Under the pieces are notes generated by a model, which was given only the letters and a program-made list of their open reading frames with translations, was not told the DNA's origin and did no database searches. Source: Trachelipus rathkii (Eukaryota; Arthropoda; Malacostraca; Isopoda; Trachelipodidae). From it: a stretch of DNA of 64,000 bases. A program made the position numbers and the translations under genes. Location: NCBI GenBank assembly GCA_015478945.1, contig JABUQX010014918.1, positions 1 to 64,000 on the forward strand, in the 5' to 3' direction. Below, piece after piece: positions 52,481 through 63,690 of this stretch; the first letter of the stretch is position 1; every line of letters begins with the position of its first letter.

Positions 52481-53152
52481 ACCTTAGATGATCTTTTGGA
52501 CCAATTCCCGGAAAGCCCCGTTTTTTTTTGCCATAGAGTCATTGAGGTTTATAATCTCGAATATTACATTCCTCTTGCTAAACATTCGTGAATACGTTTC
52601 ACCATAATAACCGACACCGTAGTAGCAGATTGGTGATCACGGGCAATCAAAATCTTAAAAATTAAGGCTTTTATTATTCGTAGCAAGTATACTATTTAAA
52701 ACTTAAAACAGGATTAAATTTATAATGAAAAGTTTATATTTAGAGTTATTTAATGCTTTGCCTATATTTTATTACAGATATATTGTTATATATATATATA
52801 TGTATTAACTTACTATATATAATATTATAGTTCTATATAATCTATATTAGTATACAATATTTTCATTTTTTTTTTATAGTATATATACTATATATATCCA
52901 TATATTTAGAATATTCCATGATCTTTTGTTAAACGTTAACTTGTAAACAAGATTTAAAGATCTTTTGAACTAATTTTAAATTCATTTTTTATGTTCACTC
53001 CCAGAATCTCAGAACTTAGTTTAGAATGTTTTTTGACGTGAGGAGAAAACTTTCAGAAGAAATTTTAATCTTTTTTGTTATTGGAGTAATTATTTTATTC
53101 AGACTATTCGTGTGCAATGATTATCATTTAATTCTTTTTTCATTGGTCTTAA
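52481..53152. other. Anonymous sequence before hAT-like tail
   Basis: No reading frame of note. If the downstream motif is a real transposase tail, this should hold its preceding coding part, but I cannot recognise it. Confidence 0.4.
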
Positions 53153-53236
53153 GCAACAAGTGTTGAAAGCAACTTCTCGGAAATTTTGTAGAACCGTCTT
53201 CTTATAGTTAAGGAGTCCTCCATAGAGGATTTTTAG
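53153..53236 (+). pseudogene. hAT-like transposase C-terminal dimerisation fragment (decayed)
   Basis: One + frame reads ATSVESNFSEIL (53153-53188), a TAG stop, then NRLLIVKESSIEDF (53192-53233) and another TAG. The C-terminal dimerisation region of hAT-family transposases characteristically carries ATS-[VA]-x-[SE]-E-R-x-FS followed, about 10-15 residues on, by a basic/Leu stretch and RS-x-L/M. The order and spacing here fit that pattern, with N in place of the usual ER and stops inside. hAT transposases move DNA elements by cut-and-paste. The match is only about 28 residues, with no readable upstream catalytic core, so it is a tentative relic. The TCCGGC cluster at 49.8-49.96 kb may belong to it. 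Confidence 0.4.
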
Positions 53237-53895
53237 CAATTATGTTATTGTCTTGTCTTGGAGAAGCTGAGGATGATATTTTCTTGAAGGAAAATCTTTA
53301 AAAGTCTTTTTAAGACATTTTGTCCAAATGCTCACCAGATAGACAACTCATCTCACTAATCAGGTCATCTTGCTAATATCTATGACAGATGGTTTCCACA
53401 AATATCAGGCTTCGTATCCATCTGCTTTGAATATATTACAATTATTGTTACGAGTATAACAAACTTCATATAGTGCATTTATGATAATATCTCAACTGTC
53501 CATTCTTGATAGGGTCACGCTTGGGCTGTTTTTCTCTCTTGATCTCGTATATCCGATATAGTGATCTAAATACTGATCAGGATCGGTTGGGGTCAATGCA
53601 TCCTAAAAGTTTCTGTATAATTTTCATATCTGATGCCAAGAAAAATATTTTATATAAGCCGCATGTAAACTACCCTAATTTTATAAATTGGTTAGAAAAG
53701 TGAAACTAATGCGTAGTACTTTTCCTTAAATGTCGATTGCTTGGCATTCTTTACGAATGTTCTATTTTTGAGGAGATTACCCACATTTTTACTTCCAATT
53801 TTGTAATACCATAACATTTTGGTAAGCTTGTTAAGGGAAAAAAAATGTCAGTCGAAGTTTGCTAGACACTGATGAACGTTCTATACAGATACTCG
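53237..53895. other. Anonymous sequence
   Basis: Mixed sequence; the 65-codon + frame at 53506-53703 has no recognisable motif. No inverted partner of the TCCGGC cluster was found that would mark the right end of a hAT element. Confidence 0.4.
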
Positions 53896-54105
53896 TATCT
53901 TTATATATATGTGATTTTATTTTTTTTATTCCCACTGTTTCTATATATATACTATAATATATATCATATATATATATATAATAATTTTTTATTACTTTTT
54001 ATTACGTATATAGTCTATATATATATCTATATTATATTATATTATAATATATATTATTTTATATACTATATATATATTATATTATATATATATATAATGA
54101 AACAG
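53896..54105. repeat. TA-rich array
   Basis: TA-dominated with T runs. The + frame at 53872-54111 is translated microsatellite (Tyr/Ile-rich). Confidence 0.8.
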
Positions 54106-54935
54106 ATATGACATGATTCTATAACTTAAAGTAAATTAACAAAATTTAATCATCATTCAATTAAACTTTGTGATTCTTATCTGTCTCAACATATAAGTCA
54201 ACATTACTCCTTAATGTAACGCGATATTTAAGTAGTTATAATTGTTCCGTAATAGTCAAATCCCATACATTCTCATTGTTCAAAGAACAGATCCCAAATT
54301 ACTGTACATAGAAAAAATTTATATAACTAATTCCATGAATATCTATCAAATCAAATTACCATGAATTGTTACTTATTCTTAAGGAATTGCAAATATTTAC
54401 TGTTCATTTGACATTTAAATAAGTTTTAAACAACAAAATAATATATGAATTGCTTAATGGGTAATTTTTGTAATTATTGGGGCATTTTAAATATTTAAAC
54501 GAACTCCTGATTATGAATATTAACAAATGAAGTCGAAAAAGAAAGAACACTTTTCCATTTCGCTTATAAATACATTTGGATATGCCGTCCCGTGATCAAT
54601 TTTTTATCAAACTCACTCATCTATGACATACTTTGATTTCAATGATGATAATGTCACATTGAACACGTTATGATAATAAAGTTGTTCTGACAGAAAAGTA
54701 ATCATTGATAAAATTTCTAATTAATATTCATTTTAAAATCAGTTTTTACTTATTGCACATTTCTTTATTCATCTTTTTAGATATTTTGTAAGTAATACTT
54801 TTAATTAACAAATTAATAAAATTATAAGTTAAATAATAATTTATCATATTAATGAAATTATCGTAATATCTTTATTTTAAATTTATATTTGAATGATACG
54901 AAAGTTAATCTACACAAAAACTGCTATTACTAGTA
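54106..54935. other. Anonymous AT-rich sequence
   Basis: Nothing recognised. Confidence 0.4.
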
Positions 54936-55130
54936 TATTTTAACTATATTAGTATATATATATAGTACGTAAGTGATATTATATTATTATAATATAATAT
55001 ATACTTATTTACTATATAAACGTATGATTTTTATTATATGACTACTATATATAAGATATAGATAATAATAGTATATATATATATAATATATAATTTATAT
55101 ATATATAATATATATGATATATATATGTAG
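54936..55130. repeat. TA-rich array
   Basis: TA-dominated with a few unique bases. Confidence 0.75.
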
Positions 55131-56285
55131 TAGGTAAGTTGTGAATTGGAATTTTTTTTCTATTGTTATGTAATTCAGTTAAATATTCGACAGGTATTAT
55201 TGGGGAGTCTTGTTATATATTTTCCTGTTTCGGTTAAGTCGCAAGATATGAATTATAGTTATATTATTATAATTTATGATATTTTATCTTTGTATGTTTC
55301 AATCAGCAATGACGTTAATAACTTTTCACTCCTGAATTGTAGAACTGGAGTGATTAAATTTTTTTTTCAACTTGACAAATTTTTTTCTTGTGTAGATATG
55401 TCTTCTCAATTTTTTACTGGTTTATAGTGCATACCAATCTATATTATTTGCGTACATGGTGGCATTCTTGACATTACTGTTAACCTTGATTAATAAACTT
55501 AACATCTCCTCCCTTTTTAATTTCTACCATTTCACTTTACTGTTTACAACCTTTCAAACTCATCTTGTGCGCCTTTCCTGATCTACTTCAGTAGGCTTTG
55601 ACATCGGTGGAAGATTTGTTTCATATGAATTCGCTTAAGTTAGCGTGATTTATTAAAGTTGTGGGTATAACAAAGGAGTGTATACTTCCAATGAAAGAAT
55701 AATAAAAAGACCACAATTGTAGTATTTGTCCTTATTTGAATTAATAGACAGATTTTTATGTGGCACGATCAGATTAGAATTATCCTGTTTTGTGTCTCTT
55801 CCCTTTACAATTAAAGCATTTCCTAATAACTTTTTTATGGGTGTTTTTTCCTAAGGTAAAATAAAGTGTTATCATTCAGACATGCTTTCTATACTTTATT
55901 AACTGATTTTCTCTTTATCTTTATCTATTTATCAGACAGATGCTTCATTTACATATTCTTATCAAAGGTATTAGTTTAAAGTCATTCTTAATATTTTAAG
56001 TAAATAATACTTTATATGTATATCAAATATAGACTACTTTTATTGTTTACCTTAATACAGTGCAATAATTAAACCATTCTTTTACATATACCAAGGATAT
56101 TTGTCTTACTGTAGTTAACATAGAATGCTTCTGGGCAATAATCTTATAATTTTGCATTTCTCCAGAGGAAAAGTAAAAGCTTTGTTTGTAGAGACATCGA
56201 TAACCATTCTCGCTGTTCACTTGTTGTAGGGAGAATAGAACTAAATATTATATATTTTTGTTTTTATTTACCAAATATTTTATAT
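55131..56285. other. Anonymous T-rich sequence
   Basis: About 1.1 kb with a T-leaning + strand. The 93-codon + frame at 55146-55427 is hydrophobic (Phe/Ile/Tyr-rich) as the composition predicts, with no recognised domain. Confidence 0.4.
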
Positions 56286-57370
56286 TGTATTAATTTGGGA
56301 TATATATATATACTATAGATTATATATAATTATAATATAATATATATATATTAATATACTATATCATATATAATATATATTATAATTATTATATATATAT
56401 ATATATATGGGTTTATCGATATATATAATATTTTATATAAGTAATATATAATTGTATATATATACTTATATATATATTATATATTTATATTATATATTAT
56501 ATATATATTACCCCCATACCACCCAATATATATATTATATATATAATATATATATACTATTTTAAATAATACTAATAGTATATATATATATATATATATA
56601 ATATATATATAAATTATATAAATATATATTATATAATATATATATTATTATATCTTATATTAGTATATATAATATATATTAGTATATATATATATATTTT
56701 TTTTAGTATATATTATATATATTATATTTATATTATTATAATATTATACTTATATATTTCTTTACTATGATTACTATCATATTATAATTATGACATATAT
56801 ATTATATATTGATATTATATATATAATTATATAATTTATAATATATATATAAGTATATATAATTTTACTGATATATAATATATATATATAATAAATAAAA
56901 TATTATATATATAATATATATATATTATATAGCGTATATAAATATATTATTATATATGATATATAAGTATATATATATATATATTATATAATATATATAG
57001 TATATAATATATATATCTATATTATATAAAATATAGGATCTATATTATACTTTAGCTTTACATATCATGTTTTATTATCTATATACTTATTAATATATTA
57101 TATATATATATATAAGTATATTATTATATATTTATATATTATTATATCTTATAATATATAATTATAATATAAATAATATATATATAATATATATATTATA
57201 TATAATAGTATATTATATTAATATTATATAAATTTTTTTATTATATATATATATATTGATTATATCGACACTCAATGTATTACCGACAGACTATAGATAG
57301 TACGATATTTTAAGTTAACAAATCTATATTAATATAATATATATATATAGTATATATATTATATAATATA
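56286..57370. repeat. Long TA-dominated array
   Basis: About 1.1 kb of imperfect TA with phase switches. One short C-rich interruption (acccccataccaccc) lies near 56,510. No core repeat of the 41-48 kb family was seen here. Confidence 0.88.
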
Positions 57371-57480
57371 TGGACTTCAGATTTAAACAAAACTTAATCT
57401 AATTATTTTTCAATCATATATCTGCATTAAAGCACGACTCATAACATCCTTGCTAATGTATATTACATTTTTTAATGGCT

Positions 57481-58282
57481 GTTTCCATTTTAGTGCGGAA
57501 AATGTGAAAAGAAAAAAAATAAAAAAAAAAAAAAAAATAAAAAAAAAAATCTTATAACTTCTTTCACTGTGTCAATAGCTACAGCACAAAGGAATACATT
57601 TTTGGAAATCCTGGTAAAATTTTAGTTAGGAAATGTAAAAACAAAATAATAATAAATAATAAATAATTATTGCTATTTTTTATGATCAGCGGGACAAAAT
57701 ATATATAAGTCTATTATACGTTCTTTCTAGTATTATTTGTAAAGGTATTACAAAGCAATTTAGGGGGCTTATCGAGCCGACGGGAAATCAGGCGGGGACG
57801 TTTTTCATACCCCTTATGGGGAGGGCGGAGGTGAACCCGTGCGAACATTCCCATATATTCCTAAGAGCGGGGGTGTCCGGAGACCTCTCCCCGCGAGGGT
57901 GGGATTCAGTCCTACCCGTATCCTCCGTAAAAGGGCCGAAGATCCGACTCCCTCCTTATTTTCTGTTTTGCGGTAATACCTTGGGTATGTGCTTTAGTAA
58001 AATATATATTATATAATATTTGACAATTCTATAATATTTATATTCTATTTATTTTATTACGAGTACCATAAAGAGTCCTAAATGGCTTTGTAATAAAATC
58101 TGTAAATTGAATTTCATTACAATTAATTTTTTTTTTATTTTTTCATTTTTTTTACATTTTCCTATTCTAAATTTTTTACAAGGAATCCAAAAATGTATTT
58201 ACCTTTTCCGCCTGTAGCTATTGTAGTTTTGAGATTTTTTTTTTTTTTTTTTTATTAATTTTTTCCGAGAGGAAATTGGAAC
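57481..58282. mobile_element. Inverted-repeat element of unknown family with GC-rich core
   Basis: Two arms are reverse complements with indels. Left arm 57,481-57,764 and right arm 58,077-58,282 share, in mirrored order: GGAAAA/TTTTCC ends, an A-rich versus T-rich tract (57,507-57,549; T19 at 58,235-58,253), CAATAGCTACAG (57,573 left; complement at 58,212 right), ATACATTTTTGGA, TAGGAAA-TGTAAAAA, and at the inner edge TATTACAAAGCAATTTAGG (57,746-57,764) against its 18/19 complement (58,077-58,095). The spacer (57,765-58,076) includes a GC-rich island. This could be a foldback or TIR-type non-autonomous DNA element, or two copies of one poly-A-bearing repeat inserted head to head. No transposase and no target-site duplication were seen. 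Confidence 0.7.
57765..57990. other. GC-rich core inside the inverted repeat
   Basis: About 225 bp of GC-rich sequence in AT-rich surroundings. The + frame at 57816-58016 (66 codons) has no recognised domain. GGTGGGATTCAGTCCTACC (57,897-57,915) can fold like a tRNA T-arm (5-bp stem, 7-base loop), but no box A lies upstream at the right distance, so a tRNA or SINE head is not claimed. Confidence 0.45.
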
Positions 58283-58345
58283 CACATTCCAGCAATGTAT
58301 TCTTTTCTCGGTAGCTGTTGTTATTGTGCAGTTTTTTGAGATATG
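58283..58345 (+). repeat. Third related copy of the arm repeat, in tandem
   Basis: Directly after the right arm, the sequence repeats the arm's words at about a 100-base period: CCA-x-x-AATGTATT (58,294 versus 58,192), GTAGCT (58,311 versus 58,214), TTGT and GTTTT-TGAGAT. Identity is clearly lower than between the two arms. Confidence 0.5.
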
Positions 58346-58835
58346 AGAAGGGAATTGATTTCAAGATTATTTGTTCTTATGAAATAAATTTGTCCCATAT
58401 ATTTTTATTTTTTTTATTATATATATACTATATATAACTTATTAATATGTATAATATATTTTTATTTTTAGATATATAATATATAATATATATAATATGA
58501 TATATATATTTATTTATATATTATAATATAATTTTTTTATTTTTTTTCCTAGTTATTATATTCTATATTTATATTATTATCTATATATATATATACTATA
58601 TATTACATTATATATTATATAGTATTTATATATAATAGCTATATTTAGTATATATATATATATTTATTTTTTTTTTTTTTCTAATATATGTATATATATA
58701 TAAATATATATGTATATATATATATAATATATATATATAATAATTAATATATATATATTATAGATATATAATAAAATATATATATAATATATATATTATA
58801 TATATATATAAATATTATTAATATATATAAATATA
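58346..58835. repeat. TA and poly-T rich tract
   Basis: TA arrays alternating with T runs (for example near 58,667-58,680). Confidence 0.75.
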
Positions 58836-60135
58836 GTAGTTAGTATAATTTTTTTACGATAATAGTTTCTTATTTTTTTTACTTATTATATATTGTATTA
58901 TATCTTATGATATTTTTTTCACACATTATTATTATCTATTATTATATTTTAGTCTTGTATTAGTTTATTATTAATAATATATATGTTATCTTTTGATTTT
59001 TTTATTACTATATATGCTTGTTTTTATTTATACCTTTAGTTTTAATATATTCTTTAGGTATATTATTTCTTACCATTGCCTACTTATTTTAGTATTATAT
59101 TTGAGCCTTCACTATCCTTCATTATATATTAGTATATTAATGTATGTATTATATTACAGTTTTTGTATTAGTTGAAGGATTTCAATCCATACTTTTTAGG
59201 TATACTACTTACTTGAAGTAGTGGGTTAGGTGTAAATATTTATATATCATCTTTTAGTCGTGGTGTGTGTGGGTCCTGTGCTGTGCTGTTTGTTGTGTAG
59301 TTGAGAGTGTTGTAATATCTATCTCTTCTTGCGTTTGTGTTCTTCTCGAGCTGTCATCTAACGTGAGTTGTTGTTGATTAGTCTTTTTTTGAAGTCTCAT
59401 AAATATCTAATTCATTTTTAGATTGTGACGACCTAATATAAGCAGATTACTTAGCTCATTTGTCTCATCGCTTCATTTTGTCAGAAGTTAGTTCTTCGTT
59501 TTCTTACCGACACTTTGCTACACTGACGCTAAGGATCAGAGAGTGTACATAACAGATACTGAGGCATGTTAAGGGATGGTTATATTTTTTTTTTTGTACC
59601 CCCCCCGTTTGCCTTTTCTTTTTAACATCTTTATACGTGGACAAAGTTAAACCCGCATTTATTCGGTATGTTTAAATACTTTACTTAATATATCATCTTT
59701 GATTATATATATTATCTTTACATTATTCTTTCTTATTAAATTAGGTATTATTTCCTCAAGTTTACGTTCTTTTACGTATCACCTTTATCTGTATATTTCT
59801 ACGCAGGGTTATATAATTTGAGTATAAACTTTATCAACATATTAGTCATATTTATTTTTTTGATATATTTAATTTATGAAATTTCTTGAAACTTGTGATT
59901 ATATTTTTTTTTTAATGCCACATTATTTGTTTTGGTACGATATATTAATAAACATCATTTTTATCTTTCATCGCTATTGGCACTTCTGTTTTATTCGCTT
60001 TTATCGTTCTCACGATTGTAAAAGAGTCTCTGACCTAAAGTTAAATATACATTCATTTTTAAAAATTGTTAATTTTTCTCTTATTATTCTTTCGTGTGGC
60101 GAGGTGCTCGAAGCTAACTTTCACTGTAATAGATG
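58836..60135. other. T-rich anonymous sequence
   Basis: A T-rich + strand with short frames at 58993-59175 and 59876-60196 that are Phe/Ile/Leu-rich by composition, and a C8 run near 59,600. No gene is recognised. Confidence 0.45.
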
Positions 60136-60138
60136 TAT

Positions 60139-60285
60139 AGGAGAGAGGAAGGAGCAGAGAGAGGGAGATTTTGAGAGAGAGTGTGAAATATGTTGAGTAG
60201 AGAGAAGAGATAGAAGAGTAGAAGAGAGAGAGGAGAGATGACACGCAGAGAGCAGAAGAGTAGAAGAAGAGTACAGCAGGAGAGG
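60139..60285 (+). repeat. (GA)n/(AGA)n polypurine tract
   Basis: About 145 bp of imperfect GA and GAA repeats, for example agagagaggagaga-type and gaagagtagaagaag words. The Ser/Leu-rich minus-strand frames at 60059-60244 and 60121-60321 are simply its translation. Confidence 0.85.
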
Positions 60286-62610
60286 TATTGATACCCTCTT
60301 GTTATTTCTTTTTTTTAACAATCTTTGTCTTTTCTTATTCCTTTTTCCATTCTGCTTTCAACCAATGTATTATTAAGTTAGTTTACATGAAAATATGTAT
60401 CTGATATAATTAGAGCGGATAAAATATAACCACTGTATTCTCACTTAAACGATTATTTAATTCTTCCATCACTATCATATATAAAACTTTCTCCGTCAGA
60501 CATTGCTTCTATTTTTTTTTTCGCTTGTTTAAGATAATCATTACATCTTTCCCTCACACCCGGAATACTCATCTATAGTTATAAGGTTTGCTATAATAAT
60601 TATACGTATATTGTGCGTTATTTTGGTTCTCGATGACTATTATAGAGCTATATGGTATAGTAGACTTTCTTATCTTTCGTTGTCGGTAATCTTTTTTCAT
60701 GTTCTTGTTTTCTTAACTTTCGTTCTTTTCTTTTTCTTAGTCGTTCAAAGGTGTAAGGCAAACAATACCTTACTCGTTCCACTGTATTGTAACCGGCAAT
60801 GACCTATTCGAGGACTTGTTTTCTAACTTAGCCTTCTCAACACTTATATATTCTAATCTCAAGATCATATATATATACTATATATATTATAATGAATCAG
60901 GTCGACTTTATTATAGGTAATTATATTGTAATATGTTAACTCTTGATTATGATTATACTTGAGACACTTTTTTTTATTTATTTCTGATATATTATTTATA
61001 TTCTTATCTGAATTTTATTATGCTTAGTATTGATATATTGGTTGAGTTATTAGGCTTAATTGAGTATACTTACAGAAGTTTACGTCAACCTTATCTTTTT
61101 TTAAATTTGTAGTTTTAGTCTATTCATATTTCCTATTACCTCTTTTATCAGATCTTTGTTTCATTATTATATATTATACATATTTGATCGTATTGACTTC
61201 CATTATTTTGATGCTTGATATGCTTTTAGCAACATGAACCTTGTGATCAGTTATATTATTTTTTCTTTTATTAATGATTGCAAAATTTGATCATTATTTA
61301 TATTTTATCATGTCCGTGTCCGTCAAGTCTAGTTGACAATTCTGAGGATGTTCTGATTTTTATTATTACCATCCGTACTATTTTTTTTCTTATTATTTGA
61401 TTTTTTATTCTCATTTTTTTTATTTTTTCTATTTATCTATATATTTTATGTATATTCACATATTTGTATTTTTTACTTTATTATCAGTATATAATTACCT
61501 TTTAATTGTATGTTCATTTCCTTTTCTTTTTCATATTTTATATATTCATTTTCTACAGTCGCTGCATAATCTTCATTAGTTTTGCCAGCGTCCGTTGTAT
61601 GGTAATGTTTGGTTGTCCGGCATTCATCTCGTAAGAATGCCGTTATATTCTTATTGCAACTATGAAGTAGGCGTATTCCCGGAACATAAAATTGTTTCAT
61701 AGAGGTACATGACAATTATTGTCTGAGGGTACAGAACGAATGAAGTCTTAAGATCCTCATTATACTAGTTGATTCGTTTGAGTGTGAAAACTTGATTCTC
61801 TTGTCTGTGTTCTGACTGGTGAGATCATATAAGATTGATCACATTGAAGTTTCTTCTATAATCACGATATCCTAGTAACATCTGCTTCTATACTTTAGAA
61901 GTGTGACTTGTGTTAGTTGTATGTGTTTGTAGTGTGTAGTTGCTGTTGCCTTTTTGGTGATTTTAGTGTGTCTTAGTCTGTTTATTGTAGTGCTGCTTGT
62001 TGTTCGGTCCCTTCTTCCTGAGTATGTAGAGAAATGAGAGCGTGAGAGTAGTGAGTTACTATTATCTATGGAATTTGACTTTTTTTGAGACTAGTTGTGT
62101 CGCCACGTCATTGTGTTCCTGTCTTTGAGCTAATTATAATATTTTATACATATTAACGGTAAGAATACCTATTAATTATTTAACGCTATGGAGAAGGTTA
62201 TAACTCGATCTGCTTTCATTATTGTAGCTCATACAATCTTTTACATCTTTCTCAATGTTTAGATGGTGAAGTGATATCCTGTCTGGTGTCCAGTGAGATT
62301 TATTTTTTATAAAAACTCTAAGAGTTAACTTATCTTCTTTTGATTCGGTGGTGTGTTGCAGGGTATAGAATTATTCTTTGGAACTCTTGGGTCTGATTTT
62401 CTTATTTAGTTTTTGTAGACAGCGTAGTTTTGTATTATAATAAGATGAGGTTGATTTCTAACCAGGTATAAGCCCAATCTTGGATTGCAGGCCGAGATAA
62501 ATGGTATATTAAATGGTCCTGGTAAGTGATTTGAGTAAGTTCTACTTTGTCGCAACACAACGGAATTCCATATTATTATGAGGGTTGGTTGAAGATAAAA
62601 ATATATAAAA
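60286..62610. other. T-rich anonymous sequence
   Basis: More than 2 kb with a T-leaning + strand. Several short frames (60611-60802 +, 61397-61579 +, 61473-61715 -, 62406-62645 -) lack recognisable domains. A small TA run sits near 60,865. Nothing else is supported. Confidence 0.45.
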
Positions 62611-62825
62611 GCCCCGGTAGCTTCATGGTAGCAGCACTCAGCCAAACAAAGCTAGGGTCCCAGGTTCGCAACTGGCCGGTGGGAGAATTGTGAACTGTTC
62701 TCTCCTTGGGCTTGGTCTTCGTTCTTGTTCGGAACGTGTAAATGGAGTACACCGCTTTCCATAGATTAGGGCTTCTGTCCGTGAAGCGGCTGGTGTTTAT
62801 TCGTAAAAATAAAAATATTAAAAGT
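62611..62825 (+). mobile_element. tRNA-derived SINE
   Basis: The head GCCCCGGTAGCTTCATGGT (62,611-62,629) carries a box A (TAGCTTCATGG, 62,618-62,628). GGTTCGCAACTGG (62,663-62,675) serves as a box B with one gap, about 45 bases downstream, which is correct spacing for an internal RNA polymerase III promoter. CCGGTGGG (62,676-62,683) can pair with the first bases as an acceptor stem. The start resembles an arginine-type tRNA. A tRNA-unrelated body with GGGCTTCTGTCC follows and ends in an A-rich tail. The AAAAATATATAAAA before the head and AAAAATATTAAAA in the tail could be a target-site duplication. Such elements are copied by a partner LINE's reverse transcriptase. The family is not identified. 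Confidence 0.75.
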
Positions 62826-63420
62826 TCAATTGCTACTTGAAGAGGATGTTTGAATTTATGTTGGTGAAGAGGAGATATAAAGGTTGATGTGAGGTATAAA
62901 ATGTTAGGTTGGATGCAGAGGAAAAGATTAAATATTCAGATTATTATATTGTGATATAGGACGTTAGCTACCAAGGATCACAAATGGAGAAGAAGATGAA
63001 GGGAAGGATTGGGGAGAACAGGAGTGAGACAGTTCAAATGAACAGAGCCTTGTTGAGAAAAAGTAAATACTAAGGGTACGGTAAGAAGCAGAGTCAGTTG
63101 AATTTGAACGTGTATGCAACTTTGCAAATCTGAACGGAAAGTGAAACTGCAGCCTTTGTTGGTGTGTCAGGTGAAATACGTATTATGGTGTTAAAAATGA
63201 TGGAGATTAAAAGTTGCCTCTATGTGAATGTGCACATGAAGTAGGGTTATGAAAATGGGAAAAAGTAAAAAATGCGTCGTTGAACTAATGAAAGATGAGG
63301 TTTCTAAAGAAAGGTGTTTGGAAATATATAAGAAGAAAAAAAGGAAGGATAAAAAGTTTCATTCGAAGGAGGAAAAAGAAAGGAGGTTACTGAAGATTTT
63401 TCAAAAAGGATGATTTCAAT
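62826..63420 (+). other. A/G-rich anonymous segment, possibly decayed repeat
   Basis: About 600 bp with a purine-rich + strand directly after the SINE. Translation in places gives Lys/Glu/Met-rich words separated by stops. I suspected another LINE relic but found no ordered motif series, so I leave it unidentified. Confidence 0.35.
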
Positions 63421-63590
63421 TTTTAACAAATTTACACTAAAAAAAAAATAAATCAATGCGTTCTTGTCTTAAATGTAAAAATCATTTTGGAACCCATGTA
63501 TATTCTATTACATCTTCTTCTGCTGCATTATTTATTTAAGTTGTTGCTATCAGAAAACTATATCTTACAATATTAAAATAAAAATATAAA
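63421..63590. other. Anonymous sequence
   Basis: Nothing recognised. Confidence 0.4.
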
Positions 63591-63690
63591 TTATATTATT
63601 ATTATATAATGTATATATATATAATTTATATATATATATTAATTATATATATATTAACATATATATTTATATATATTTATATTACTATAG
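63591..63690. repeat. (TA)n short array
   Basis: TA-dominated run of about 100 bp. Confidence 0.8.

Noticed and set aside
53506..53703. 65-codon + frame after the hAT-like tail
   Set aside because: It lies beyond the expected transposase end and has no recognised motif.
60059..60321. Overlapping Ser/Leu-rich minus-strand frames
   Set aside because: They are translations of the (GA)n tract in two phases.
62826..63420. Second LINE relic after the SINE
   Set aside because: Purine-rich translation looks Lys/Glu-rich and superficially similar, but no reverse-transcriptase motif series could be found.
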